From contig CALLPC010000007.1 in assembly GCA_938015525.1 (NCBI GenBank), positions 78,351-142,350 on the forward strand: a DNA stretch of 64,000 bases, written 5' to 3'. Shown here in pieces: positions 24,219 to 32,690 of this stretch (positions are counted from its first letter, which is position 1; every line of letters begins with the position of its first letter). Made by a program: the position numbers and the translations under genes. Source of the stretch: an uncultured Dehalococcoidia bacterium (lineage in GTDB: Bacteria; Chloroflexota; Dehalococcoidia; Tepidiformales; Tepidiformaceae). The notes beneath the pieces are model-generated. The model had not been told where the DNA came from and made no database searches. It was given only the letters and a program-made list of their open reading frames with translations.

Positions 24219-25424
24219 ATGCAGGCGCTGGATGACCTCTGCATCCTCGACCTGACGCACCATATCGCGGGCCCCTACGCGACACGGCTGCTCGCCGACC
24301 TCGGGGCCGACGTCATCAAGGTCGAACCGCCGGGCGGCGATATCGCTCGCCAGCTGCCTCCGTTCAAAGGAGGAGTTCCGCACGCCGAGCGAAGCGGTCT
24401 GTTTTTCTATCTCAATTGCAACAAACGGTCCGTCGTCCTCGACCTGAAGCAGCCGGCCGGCAAAGCCGCATTGGAAGCGATCGCGAAGCGGGCCCACGCC
24501 GTGGTGGAGAACTTTGCCCCGGGAACGCTCGACCGGCTGGGCGTCGGGGTCGAATTCTTCCGGCGCATCAACCCGGCGCTGCCCGTCATCTCCATCTCGA
24601 ATTTCGGGCAGACGGGACCGTACCGCGACTATCGGCTGAGCGAGCTGACGCTGTACGGCTTCGCCGGCGAGATGTATTCGATGGGGCTGACGGAGCGCGA
24701 GCCGGTCAAAATGGCGGGGACAGCGGCCCTCTTCGAATCCGGGGCCGCAGCGTCCGTGGCGATCATGGCTGCACTCTGGGCGTCGAAGCGGTTCGGGATT
24801 GGACAGCACGTCGACGTCTCCCTTGCGGAGACCCATTTCGGCGGGGTCGACCGACGCCACGCGACCGCAATCGCCTATCAGTTCAGCGGGCGGAAAACCA
24901 TCCGGGCGGCCGGCGGCGGTGCCGGGATGCCGCAGGGCATCTACCCCTGCGCGGATGGCTACGTCGAGTTCACGAACGCCGCTCTGCGGCCCGACCGCGT
25001 CGACGATATGCTCGGGCACCCGGAGTGGAACCAGGACCCTCGCTTCAACGACCCGGTTCAGCGACTCGACCCGGCCGTCATCGAAGAGTGGAACGTCTAC
25101 TTCCTGACCTGGTGCCTCGAGCGGACGAAGCGCGAAATCTGGGCCGAGGCTCGCCGGGCGAAGGTGCTCTGCGGACCGCTTTTCAGCATGGAAGACCTCT
25201 TCGAAGACCGCCACTTCCGTGATCGGGGTTTCTGGGCACGAGCAGAACACCCGGAGCTCGGGGAGGTCGAGTTCCCGGGCCGGCCGTTCATCATGGGCAA
25301 GGGTGGGTGGCAGCTGCGCCGAGTCGCTCCCCTGCTCGGTCAGCATACGGAAGAGGTACTCCGCGAGGCCGGCCTCGATGACGACACCATGAGGCAGGTG
25401 CTCGCTGCCGGAGGTGCGCAATGA
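24219..25424 (+). CDS. CaiB/BaiF family (class III) CoA-transferase, first of a pair
   Basis: A 401-residue class III CoA-transferase. Family marks are LDLTHHIAGPYATRLLADLGADVIKVEPP at the N-terminus, broken here as HIAGPYATRLLADLGADV, and the FGQTGPYRDY strand. The position that normally carries the catalytic Asp after GPY is Glu by eye (RLSELTLYGFAG). ATG 24219 is chosen for its strong SD (GGAGGTGG); ATG 24180 would add 13 residues and be leaderless. It overlaps the next gene by 4 bp, and the two may form a heteromer like BbsEF. Confidence 0.85.
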   Translation: MQALDDLCILDLTHHIAGPYATRLLADLGADVIKVEPPGGDIARQLPPFKGGVPHAERSGLFFYLNCNKRSVVLDLKQPAGKAALEAIAKRAHAVVENFAPGTLDRLGVGVEFFRRINPALPVISISNFGQTGPYRDYRLSELTLYGFAGEMYSMGLTEREPVKMAGTAALFESGAAASVAIMAALWASKRFGIGQHVDVSLAETHFGGVDRRHATAIAYQFSGRKTIRAAGGGAGMPQGIYPCADGYVEFTNAALRPDRVDDMLGHPEWNQDPRFNDPVQRLDPAVIEEWNVYFLTWCLERTKREIWAEARRAKVLCGPLFSMEDLFEDRHFRDRGFWARAEHPELGEVEFPGRPFIMGKGGWQLRRVAPLLGQHTEEVLREAGLDDDTMRQVLAAGGAQ

Positions 25425-26746
25425 CTCACAAGCCGCTCGAAGGCGTCCGTGTCGTCGACCTTTGCGTCGTCTGGGCCGGTCCGTTCGCTACCATGTTGCT
25501 CGGCGACCTCGGCGCAGAAGTCATCAAGCCGGAAAACCCGTTCGTCTTCCAGCCGATGACCCGCGGCGCCATGGCCCGCCCGCCGCAGCTCCTGCTCGAG
25601 CGGTCAATCGCCTGGAGCGGCGGCTTGCCCCGCAACGAGGTCGGCCCGCGGCCGTGGAACTACAATCCCACGTTCGTCAGCCTCTACCGGAACAAGAAGA
25701 GCTTTACTGTCGATTTGCGCCGGCCCGAAGGGAAGGACATCCTCCGGCGCCTCGTAGCCATCTCGGATGTGGTCTACGAGAACAATGCCGTGGGCACGCT
25801 CGAGAAGCTGGGCATCACCGAGAGCTGGCTCCGGGATGCGAACCCCCGCATCATCCTCGTCCGCGTGCCGGCCTACGGGCTGACGGGCCCGTATCACGAC
25901 GCCCGCGCGCTCGGCGTGCACCTCGAAGCGGTGATGGGGCACACCCTCCTCCGTGGCTACGAGGATGCCGACCCCTCGGCTAATACGGCCATTTACTCCG
26001 GCGACTACATGGCCGGCGCGCAGGGCGCCCTCGCCGTGATGGCTGCGCTCTGGTATCGGGAGCGAACGGGCGAGGGTCAGACGATTGAAATCGCCCAGGC
26101 AGAGAACGCCGCCGCGATGTTCACCCACGCCATCATGGACTACTCACTCAACGGGAACGTGCAGGGCGCCATCGGCAACCGGGACGTCCACGGCCGCGCT
26201 CCCTGCGGTGTCTACCCCGCCCGGTCGCCTGGCGATGCCACGACGATGGACGACCGCTGGATCGCCATCCACATCGAGGACGACGCCCAGTGGCAGCGGT
26301 TCGTCGAAGCGATGGGGTCGCCCGCATGGGCCCTCGACCCGCGGTACGCGACCAACGAGGGCCGGGCCGAGCATTACCGCGAGATTGACGCCCGCATTGC
26401 GGAGTGGACTCGAGAGCGGGACGACTACGAGCTGATGCACGAGCTCCAGGCGCTCGGCATCGCCGCGGCTCCGGTCCTCGAAGCATCCCGGATGTTCGAC
26501 GACCCGCACCTCCGGGCGCGGGACTTCTTCAAAACACAGACCGTTCGCGATGCCGGGACCCACGAATACGTCGGGCCGCTCTGGAAGTTCGAGCAGACGC
26601 CAGTCGAGTTCTATCAGCCGCCCGTCTGCTTCGGAGAGCACAACACGTACGTTTACCGCGAGTTGCTCAAGGTCAGCGATGAGGAATACTCCGCCCTGCA
26701 GGCCGCCGGCCACATCGCAGAAGAGTACGACCCGAGCGTGCCGTAA
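25421..26746 (+). CDS. CaiB/BaiF family (class III) CoA-transferase, second of a pair
   Basis: A 441-residue class III CoA-transferase, longer than its partner by an insert near residues 45-75. The N-terminal VRVVDLCVVWAGPFATMLLG and GDLGAEVIK are typical. After YGLTGPYHD the usual Asp position reads Gly by eye (ARALGVHLEAVMGH). The start ATG overlaps the upstream stop (ATGA), so the two are made together. The pair lies before acetyl-CoA synthetase and an acyl-CoA dehydrogenase, which points to activation and breakdown of an organic acid. Substrate unknown. Confidence 0.85.
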   Translation: MTHKPLEGVRVVDLCVVWAGPFATMLLGDLGAEVIKPENPFVFQPMTRGAMARPPQLLLERSIAWSGGLPRNEVGPRPWNYNPTFVSLYRNKKSFTVDLRRPEGKDILRRLVAISDVVYENNAVGTLEKLGITESWLRDANPRIILVRVPAYGLTGPYHDARALGVHLEAVMGHTLLRGYEDADPSANTAIYSGDYMAGAQGALAVMAALWYRERTGEGQTIEIAQAENAAAMFTHAIMDYSLNGNVQGAIGNRDVHGRAPCGVYPARSPGDATTMDDRWIAIHIEDDAQWQRFVEAMGSPAWALDPRYATNEGRAEHYREIDARIAEWTRERDDYELMHELQALGIAAAPVLEASRMFDDPHLRARDFFKTQTVRDAGTHEYVGPLWKFEQTPVEFYQPPVCFGEHNTYVYRELLKVSDEEYSALQAAGHIAEEYDPSVP

Positions 26747-26819
26747 GAGGGCGGATTTCGCCCGCCGGCACCGGTAGAATGCGCCGCAACACCTGAGCCC
26801 CTGCACTGGAGGAAGTGGC

Positions 26820-28784
26820 ATGGCCGACGTTGGCCTTCCCGTCGACGAGCGCTACGACCCGCCCGCGCGCGTCCGCGAGGGCGCACTCGTCGCCGACATG
26901 GAGACGTACCGCGAGATGTATCGCCGGTCGGTCGAGGACCGGGAGAACTTCTGGCGGGAGATGGCGGAGCAGTTCCTCACCTTCTCGAAGCCGTTCGAGC
27001 GCATCGTTGATGAGGACCTGCGCGCCGGGAAAATCGCCTGGTTCATCGGCGGCAAACTCAACGCTTCGGTGAACTGCGTCGATCGTCACCTCGCCAGCCG
27101 AGCGGAAAAGACGGCCATTCTCTGGGAGGGCGACGAGCCTGGCACGAACCGGCGGGTCACCTACCGCGAGCTCTCCGGTATGGTCAACCGCCTGGCCAAC
27201 GCGCTGCGGCGGAAGGGCGTGAAGAAAGGCGACCGCGTCGCCATCTACATGGGGATGGTGCCCGAGCTGGCAGCCGCGATGCTCGCCTGCGCCCGCATCG
27301 GCGCCATCCACTCCGTGATTTTCGGCGGTTTTTCGCCTCGCTCTATCCGCGACCGCGTGGACGATTCGAGCTGCAAGGCGGTCATCACCCAGGACGAAGG
27401 CCGGCGCGGCGGGCGCCCGGTCCCGCTCAAGGCGAACGTCGACGAGGCGCTGGCCGCACCGGGGCACACGGTCGAATTCGTCATCGTCTACCGGCACACC
27501 GGGACGCCGGTGAACATGGTCGATGGCCGCGATACGTGGTGGCACGACGAACTCGCCGGGGAATCGGACGGGTGCCCGCCCGAGGAGATGGACAGCGAGG
27601 ACCCGCTCTTCATTTTGTACACCTCCGGTTCGACCGGTAAGCCGAAGGGCGTCCTCCACACCCATGCCGGCTACTTGCTCCATGTGACCATGAGCCACCG
27701 GTACGTCTTCGACGTGCGCGAAGACGACGTTTACTGCTGCGCGGCGGACGTCGGCTGGATCACCGGTCACAGCTACATCGTCTATGGGCCGCTCGGGAAT
27801 GGCTCCACGAGCGTCATGTTCGAATCGGTGCCGACCTACCCCGACGCCGGGCGCTACTGGGACATGGTGGACCGGCTCGGCATCAACGTCTTCTACACCG
27901 CTCCGACCGCCATCCGGGCCATCGCGCGCGAGGGGAACGACTACGTCACGAAGTACCGGCGCACGTCGCTCCGCGTGCTCGGCACGGTCGGCGAGCCGAT
28001 TAACCCCGAGGCCTGGCGCTGGTATTTCAACGTGGTCGGCGAAGGTCGGTGTTCTATCGTCGATACCTACTGGCAAACGGAAACGGGCGGGCACATGATT
28101 ACCGGGCTGGCGGGCTGCACGCCGATGAAACCAGGCTCCGGCTCCCTCCCGTTTTTCGGCGTCCAGCCGTGCGTCGTTGACGAGAACGGCAACGAACTCG
28201 AAGGGAACGGGGTCACGGGCCGGCTCTGCATGAAGGCCTCGTGGCCGGGGATGATGCGGACGGTCTACGGGGACCATCAGCGGTTCGTGGAGACGTACCT
28301 CACCACCTACCCGGGCAAGTACTTCACCGGCGATGGCTGCCACCGGGACCAGGACGGCTACTACTGGATCACGGGCCGGGTGGATGATGTGCTCAACGTC
28401 GCGGGGCACCGGCTGGGGACCGCCGAGATCGAAGGAGCTCTCGTCGGACACCCGGCCGTCGCCGAGGCGGCAGTCGTGGGCTACCCGCACGAGGTGAAGG
28501 GCACGGGCATCTACGCATACGTGCTGCTGAAATCCGGGTTCACCGGCTCACCGGAGCTGGCGAAGGAGCTCCGGGACGCGGTGCGGAAAGAGATTAGCCC
28601 GATCGCGACCCCGGACCGGATCCAGTTCGTGGAAGGGCTCCCGAAGACGCGGTCGGGCAAGATCATGCGCCGCATCCTCCGCAAAATCGCCGAGGGCGAG
28701 CCGGAAAACGTGGGCGACGTGACGACGCTGGCCGACCCGGCGGTCGTCCAGGACATTATCGCGGGGGCCGCAAAAGCAGACTGA
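26820..28784 (+). CDS. acsA: Acetyl-CoA synthetase (AMP-forming)
   Basis: A 654-residue ANL-superfamily ligase of usual Acs length. The P-loop [10 protein letters not shown] is near residue 270. [11 protein letters not shown] and [11 protein letters not shown] are acetate/propionate-type motifs. The Lys acylated in regulated Acs proteins is in [13 protein letters not shown] near residue 614. It makes acetyl-CoA from acetate, ATP and CoA through acetyl-AMP; propionate is also possible. It has an SD (GGAGGAAG) and a TAGAAT -10-like element about 40 bp upstream. Confidence 0.93.
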   Translation: MADVGLPVDERYDPPARVREGALVADMETYREMYRRSVEDRENFWREMAEQFLTFSKPFERIVDEDLRAGKIAWFIGGKLNASVNCVDRHLASRAEKTAILWEGDEPGTNRRVTYRELSGMVNRLANALRRKGVKKGDRVAIYMGMVPELAAAMLACARIGAIHSVIFGGFSPRSIRDRVDDSSCKAVITQDEGRRGGRPVPLKANVDEALAAPGHTVEFVIVYRHTGTPVNMVDGRDTWWHDELAGESDGCPPEEMDSEDPLFILYTSGSTGKPKGVLHTHAGYLLHVTMSHRYVFDVREDDVYCCAADVGWITGHSYIVYGPLGNGSTSVMFESVPTYPDAGRYWDMVDRLGINVFYTAPTAIRAIAREGNDYVTKYRRTSLRVLGTVGEPINPEAWRWYFNVVGEGRCSIVDTYWQTETGGHMITGLAGCTPMKPGSGSLPFFGVQPCVVDENGNELEGNGVTGRLCMKASWPGMMRTVYGDHQRFVETYLTTYPGKYFTGDGCHRDQDGYYWITGRVDDVLNVAGHRLGTAEIEGALVGHPAVAEAAVVGYPHEVKGTGIYAYVLLKSGFTGSPELAKELRDAVRKEISPIATPDRIQFVEGLPKTRSGKIMRRILRKIAEGEPENVGDVTTLADPAVVQDIIAGAAKAD

Positions 28785-28800
28785 CCCGCCCGCGGGCCGG

Positions 28801-28830
28801 TTCGCACCGTGCGAAACATCCTGTTACAAT
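28801..28830 (+). promoter_or_regulatory. Candidate promoter with palindromic operator
   Basis: TTCGCA at 28801-28806 and TACAAT at 28825-28830, with an 18-bp spacer. The -35 is the left half of a perfect palindrome TTCGCA-CCG-TGCGAA (28801-28815), so a dimeric repressor could block it. It would drive the acyl-CoA dehydrogenase gene, with a leader of about 80 nt. Confidence 0.5.
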
Positions 28831-28916
28831 CCGGGCCGCAACAGGACGCCAGCCCGAACCGGGTTCGGCAGACCGCGAGCTTGCGGTCACGACACATCGA
28901 AAGGGACGCAGAACGA

Positions 28917-30026
28917 ATGGACCTTGGCCTCAGCGAAGAACAGGAACTGCTGAAGAACTCCGCCCGCGAATTCCTCGAGAAGGAGTGCCCGGAAGAGCAC
29001 GTCCGCGCCATGGAGGACGACGAGAAGGGCTACAGCCCTGAGCTGTGGAAAAAGATGGCCGATCTGGGCTGGCAGGGCCTCATGATTCCCGAGGAGTACG
29101 GCGGCGCCGGGTTCTCGTTCCTCGACCTGTGCATCCTCGTGGAGGAATTCGGCCGGGCGCTGGTGCCGGGTCCGTTCATCCCGAATGCGGTGTGCGCCGC
29201 GGAGCTCATCCTCGCGGGCACGGAGGAGCAGAAAAAGAAATACCTGCCAAACATCGCCAACGGCACCGCCATTCACACCTACGCCATCACGGAGCCGTCC
29301 GGGCGCTGGGACCGTGAAGGCATCGAAATGAAGGCGACCCAGAGTGGCAGCGATTTCGTCCTCAACGGCACCAAGCTCTTCGTGCCCGATGCGCACGTCG
29401 CCGATTACCTCCACGTCGTCGCCTGGAAACCGGACGGCCGGTTGAGCACCTTCATCGTGCCCCGCACCGCAGAGGGCATCAGCATCACCGTCCTGAAGAC
29501 CATCGCCAGCGACAAGCAGTGCGAGGTCGTCTTCAAGGACGTGAAAGTGCCGGCCGCTGACGTCATCGACATGGACGACAAGACGGCCGCGCGCCTGCGG
29601 AACATGGCCACCTGCCTCGAGTGCGCGTATCTCGTCGGCCTCGCCCAGCGGGACTTCGAGATCTCCGTCAACTATGCCAAGGAGCGCGTCCAGTTCGGCC
29701 GGCCGATCGGTTCCTTCCAGGCCATCCAGCACAAGGCCGCCGATATGGTGACCGACGTCGACGGCATGCGGTTCATCATGTACAAGGCTGCCTGGGCGAC
29801 CAGCGAAAACGAAGACTCGCAGGACATGGACACGGCCATGGCGAAGGCCTGGTGCAGCGACGCCAGCCGGCGGGTGGTGGCCCATGGCCAGCAGATCCAC
29901 GGCGGCATCGGCTTCACCAAGGACTACATCATCCAGCTCTACTTCCGCCGCCAGAAGCGGGCGGAGCTCTTCTGGGGCGACGGCGATTACCACCGCGAGC
30001 GGGTCGCACAGATGCTGGAGATCTAG
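28917..30026 (+). CDS. Acyl-CoA dehydrogenase family protein
   Basis: A 369-residue flavoprotein. The N-terminal helical domain begins MDLGLSEEQELLKNSAREFL. The middle beta domain includes TYAITEPSG and the C-terminal helices include QIHGGIGFTKDYIIQLYFRR. The usual EG catalytic-base segment near the end reads FWGDGDYHRE, so the base is not in the common place. It oxidises an acyl-CoA to the enoyl-CoA and passes electrons to ETF. ATG 28917 is the family-consistent start. A strong terminator follows. Confidence 0.88.
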   Translation: MDLGLSEEQELLKNSAREFLEKECPEEHVRAMEDDEKGYSPELWKKMADLGWQGLMIPEEYGGAGFSFLDLCILVEEFGRALVPGPFIPNAVCAAELILAGTEEQKKKYLPNIANGTAIHTYAITEPSGRWDREGIEMKATQSGSDFVLNGTKLFVPDAHVADYLHVVAWKPDGRLSTFIVPRTAEGISITVLKTIASDKQCEVVFKDVKVPAADVIDMDDKTAARLRNMATCLECAYLVGLAQRDFEISVNYAKERVQFGRPIGSFQAIQHKAADMVTDVDGMRFIMYKAAWATSENEDSQDMDTAMAKAWCSDASRRVVAHGQQIHGGIGFTKDYIIQLYFRRQKRAELFWGDGDYHRERVAQMLEI

Positions 30027-30050
30027 GACACTGGCCATCAGCCGAACAAA

Positions 30051-30082
30051 CGAGGCCCGCGGTCGCGGGCCTCGTCGTTTTT
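30051..30082 (+). terminator. Rho-independent terminator
   Basis: A perfect 10-bp stem CGAGGCCCGC/GCGGGCCTCG with a GGTC loop, followed by TCGTTTTT. It closes the acyl-CoA dehydrogenase transcript. Confidence 0.9.
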
Positions 30083-30209
30083 CCACGGCTGCGGGCACGC
30101 CGAGTCGAGGCGGACCCGCGACGCCAGCCCGACCGGCCGGGCGATTGCACGTACGACGAGCGAGGGTCAGGATTGGCCCGGCGGGAGCCATCTAAAGGAG
30201 AACATGTCC

Positions 30210-30677
30210 ATGCGATTCCAACGGTTGAAGTTCGGGGCGGCCCTGCTCCCCGCCGTGCTGGCCGCCAGCCTGCTCGTTGCGTGCGGGGGGAGCAGCGAGG
30301 GCGGTGGAACCGGCTCCGACGAAAAGTTCGTCGCCGATGTCTGCAAAGCCGGCGCCAAGTTCCAGGATGACCTGACCGGGCTGATTGCGAAGCTTGCGAC
30401 CATCCAGAGCGAAACAGATGCGGCCAAGGAAGTTGCCAGGCCGTTCGAGGAGTTTGCCGTGTCGTTTAAGAAAGCGAAGCCGCCGGCCGACCTGAAGGAG
30501 TGGCACACCGAGGCGGGCAAGTCGCTGGACCGGGCGGTCGCAGCGCTCAAGAAGGGCGACACCTCCGCGTTCGACGGCGACCCGTTCCCTGAGCCGCCCT
30601 CGGGGGCTGCCGACCGGTTGAACAAGGTCGCCGAGAAGAACGCGGACTGTCAGAAGGCTCAGCTTTTTTCCGAGTAA
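30210..30677 (+). CDS. Small secreted lipoprotein
   Basis: A 155-residue protein with a signal peptide and a clear lipobox (LLVAC), then a Gly/Ser-rich linker and a helical, charged domain with two Cys (VADVCKAG near the start, NADCQKA near the end) that could form a disulfide. No family is recognised. ATG 30210 is preferred because AAAGGAG ends 9 nt before it; ATG 30204 is only 3 nt from the SD. It is flanked by terminators on both sides, so it is monocistronic. Confidence 0.8.
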   Translation: MRFQRLKFGAALLPAVLAASLLVACGGSSEGGGTGSDEKFVADVCKAGAKFQDDLTGLIAKLATIQSETDAAKEVARPFEEFAVSFKKAKPPADLKEWHTEAGKSLDRAVAALKKGDTSAFDGDPFPEPPSGAADRLNKVAEKNADCQKAQLFSE

Positions 30678-30710
30678 CCTTCCACGAGACACGTCTTTGC
30701 CCGCCGACAG

Positions 30711-30737
30711 GGGCCGGCTGATGGCCGGCCCTTTCTC
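30711..30737 (+). terminator. Rho-independent terminator
   Basis: Stem GGGCCGGC/GCCGGCCC with loop TGAT spanning 30711-30731, followed by TTTCTC. It ends the lipoprotein transcript. Confidence 0.8.
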
Positions 30738-30803
30738 GTCGACCCGCGCCGTCCCCGCGGGCATTCGTAGCCCCGTTCGCGGCGGTCGGGCATAGTGTCC
30801 TCC

Positions 30804-31640
30804 ATGCGGCGCGCTGGCGCGGCCCCGCATCTCCCATCGACCCGGGCCCTCGCCTGGTCGGTCGGGCTCGCGCTGCTCGTGCTGGCGGGCGTCTTCGCCA
30901 TGCCCGGGGTCGCCGGGCCCGCGCCACACACATCGCTTGGGGATTACGAGGTCCGCATCCACGTCCTGACCTGGGACGGGAGCGACCCGGAGCTGGCGCC
31001 GGCCGCCGATGCAGGGGCCGCGTTCAAGCTCAACGCCAACCGCTGGGCGCCATCGGCGATACCGGTGCGGGTGTGGCTCAACCCCGCCGGCGGCCCACCC
31101 GCCCTGCCCATTGAGGAGCTGGTCGAGAGCGCTCTCGGCCAGTGGAACGGCATCGAGGGCTCGGCGTTCCGGTTCGCATACGCCGGGGTCACCACGGCCG
31201 AGGCGGGCGCGTGCAACTTCACCAGCCGGGAGCTCGACGGGCGGAACACCGTTGCGTTTACGACGTCCCTGCCGCCGGGGACGCTCGGCATCACCTGCAG
31301 CGTCTGGGGCAGCGACGGCAACCTGCGAGAGTTCGACATTCACCTGAACGCCAGCGTGAACTGGGGCCCGAGCGGGAGCCTCGGCGCCGGGCAGTTCGAC
31401 CTCGCCTCGACGATTCTTCACGAACTGGGCCATGGAGCCGGGCTCGGCCACCCCTGCGAGAGTACCAGCCGGTGTACCGACGACGAGCGGCGGGCCGTCA
31501 TGTACCCCTCGCTCAGGCCGCGGGAAGAGCGGAACGTGCTCCAGGCGGATGACCGGGCGGCGATGGTCGAAGCGTACCCGGCGCCGGGCGGCCAGGTCAG
31601 CGGCTTCCGACTGGTCCTGCCCATCGTAAGCCGGGACTGA
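30804..31640 (+). CDS. Secreted matrixin-like zinc metalloprotease
   Basis: A 278-residue protein with an N-terminal signal or anchor helix (WSVGLALLVLAGVFAM). The zinc motif HELGHGAGLGHP (HExxHxxGxxH) near residue 210 and a downstream Met-turn VMYPSL are the metzincin signature of matrixins. It probably cleaves proteins outside the membrane. Three Cys after the zinc site may form disulfides. ATG 30804 is 7 nt after a -10-like CATAGT (30791-30796); GTG 30795 is in frame but overlaps it. Confidence 0.85.
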   Translation: MRRAGAAPHLPSTRALAWSVGLALLVLAGVFAMPGVAGPAPHTSLGDYEVRIHVLTWDGSDPELAPAADAGAAFKLNANRWAPSAIPVRVWLNPAGGPPALPIEELVESALGQWNGIEGSAFRFAYAGVTTAEAGACNFTSRELDGRNTVAFTTSLPPGTLGITCSVWGSDGNLREFDIHLNASVNWGPSGSLGAGQFDLASTILHELGHGAGLGHPCESTSRCTDDERRAVMYPSLRPREERNVLQADDRAAMVEAYPAPGGQVSGFRLVLPIVSRD

Positions 31641-31645
31641 GAAGT

Positions 31646-31969
31646 TCAGTCGTCTCCCAGGTCGAGGTCGTCCCAGCTGTGGGAATGTGAATGGCCGCCC
31701 GGCCCATGGCTGTGCCCGTGCGAGTGTCCGCCCCATTCGTGGCTATGCCCGTGGCCGCCCTCATCGACATCGCCTCCGCTCTCCTCCCACGGCGCGGGGC
31801 CGTCTTCGACGCCCGGCTGGGCCCGGCCGACGAGAACGAAGCGACCGAACGACTTCTGCGCCTGCTTGCCGCACGCCGGGCAGGGGACGAACTGGAGGAC
31901 ATCGGACATCGGCATCCGCTTCTCGATGCGGGTGCCGCAGGAAGCACAGACGTATTCGTACAGCGCCAT
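31646..31969 (-). CDS. FmdB-type zinc-ribbon protein with His-rich tail
   Basis: A 107-residue protein. The N-terminal 45 residues are an FmdB-type regulatory zinc ribbon with CASCGTRIEKRMPMSD and PCPACGKQAQKSFGRF. The last 40 residues are a Gly/His repeat (HGHSHEW, GHSHGHSHGPGGHSHSHS) ending in an acidic tail. Such His runs bind Ni, Co or Zn. FmdB ribbons are usually about 60-110 residues; the tail is unusual. It could be a metal store, a metallochaperone or a metal-sensing regulator. Confidence 0.85.
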   Translation of the reverse strand: MALYEYVCASCGTRIEKRMPMSDVLQFVPCPACGKQAQKSFGRFVLVGRAQPGVEDGPAPWEESGGDVDEGGHGHSHEWGGHSHGHSHGPGGHSHSHSWDDLDLGDD

Positions 31970-32000
31970 GACTCAATCGTCGGCCGGCGAAGCGCGGCCG

Positions 32001-32648
32001 TCAACGTGGGGCGAGGTGCGGACGATACGCCCAGTCGCGGAGCTCCCAGGGTTCGGGCGGCACCACCGCCCAGCCTCGGGGCAGCTCCGGAATCGTCCAC
32101 CTGGACGGCGGCTGCCAGCGGGACCACTCCCCCTCAAACACGCCGGTGCGCCGCTCGAGTTCAGACAGGACGAGTTCCGATTCGGCGCGCACCGCGCGCG
32201 CGAAGGCCTCGGTAAAAACCCCCTGCCTGGCCAGCGCCTCGAATTCGTCGAGGTCCTTCCATTCCCAGCGATAGTCGGGCCAGACGACGATGTCGAGGGC
32301 GTGGTCGTTGGTGTCGAACCCGATGGCCGTCCGCCGAAAGGGCTCCTCGAAGTTGATGTAGTACATCCGAAAGGTCCGAGACGGTCCCTCCCAGGAGCAC
32401 CAGACAGAGTGTGCCCGCCCCGGGAACATGAGCCGCAGCGTTTCACGCCGCCAGCGGGCCGGGGCGAGGCGGCGAGCCCCCCCGGGCAGCCGCTCCCAGG
32501 CCCGGTATTCGGCGCCCTCGGGAATCCAGAGCGCAACCAGCTCCTCCTGGTCGCACACGATGCGTGCCGGCCAGGTCATCCCGACCGCGCTTTCGGCGCG
32601 GGTGATGTAGCGCAGGGCAACGGTTTGCCCGGGCTCGAATCGGCGCAT
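32001..32648 (-). CDS. DUF402 family protein
   Basis: A 215-residue protein whose central part (MYYINFEEPFRR, then GFDTNDHALDIVV and WEWKDLDEFE) matches the DUF402 fold, which includes FomD-like nucleotide hydrolases. The conserved D-x-x-D type acid residues are present. Substrate unknown. It is the middle gene of a minus-strand trio with the FmdB ribbon and the M23 peptidase, but spacing (31-42 bp) makes an operon only probable. A second DUF402 gene is at 48978. Confidence 0.8.
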   Translation of the reverse strand: MRRFEPGQTVALRYITRAESAVGMTWPARIVCDQEELVALWIPEGAEYRAWERLPGGARRLAPARWRRETLRLMFPGRAHSVWCSWEGPSRTFRMYYINFEEPFRRTAIGFDTNDHALDIVVWPDYRWEWKDLDEFEALARQGVFTEAFARAVRAESELVLSELERRTGVFEGEWSRWQPPSRWTIPELPRGWAVVPPEPWELRDWAYRPHLAPR

Positions 32649-32690
32649 CCGTCACCGATCGTCGGGGTAGGGCCGCCCGGCCGCAAGTCG

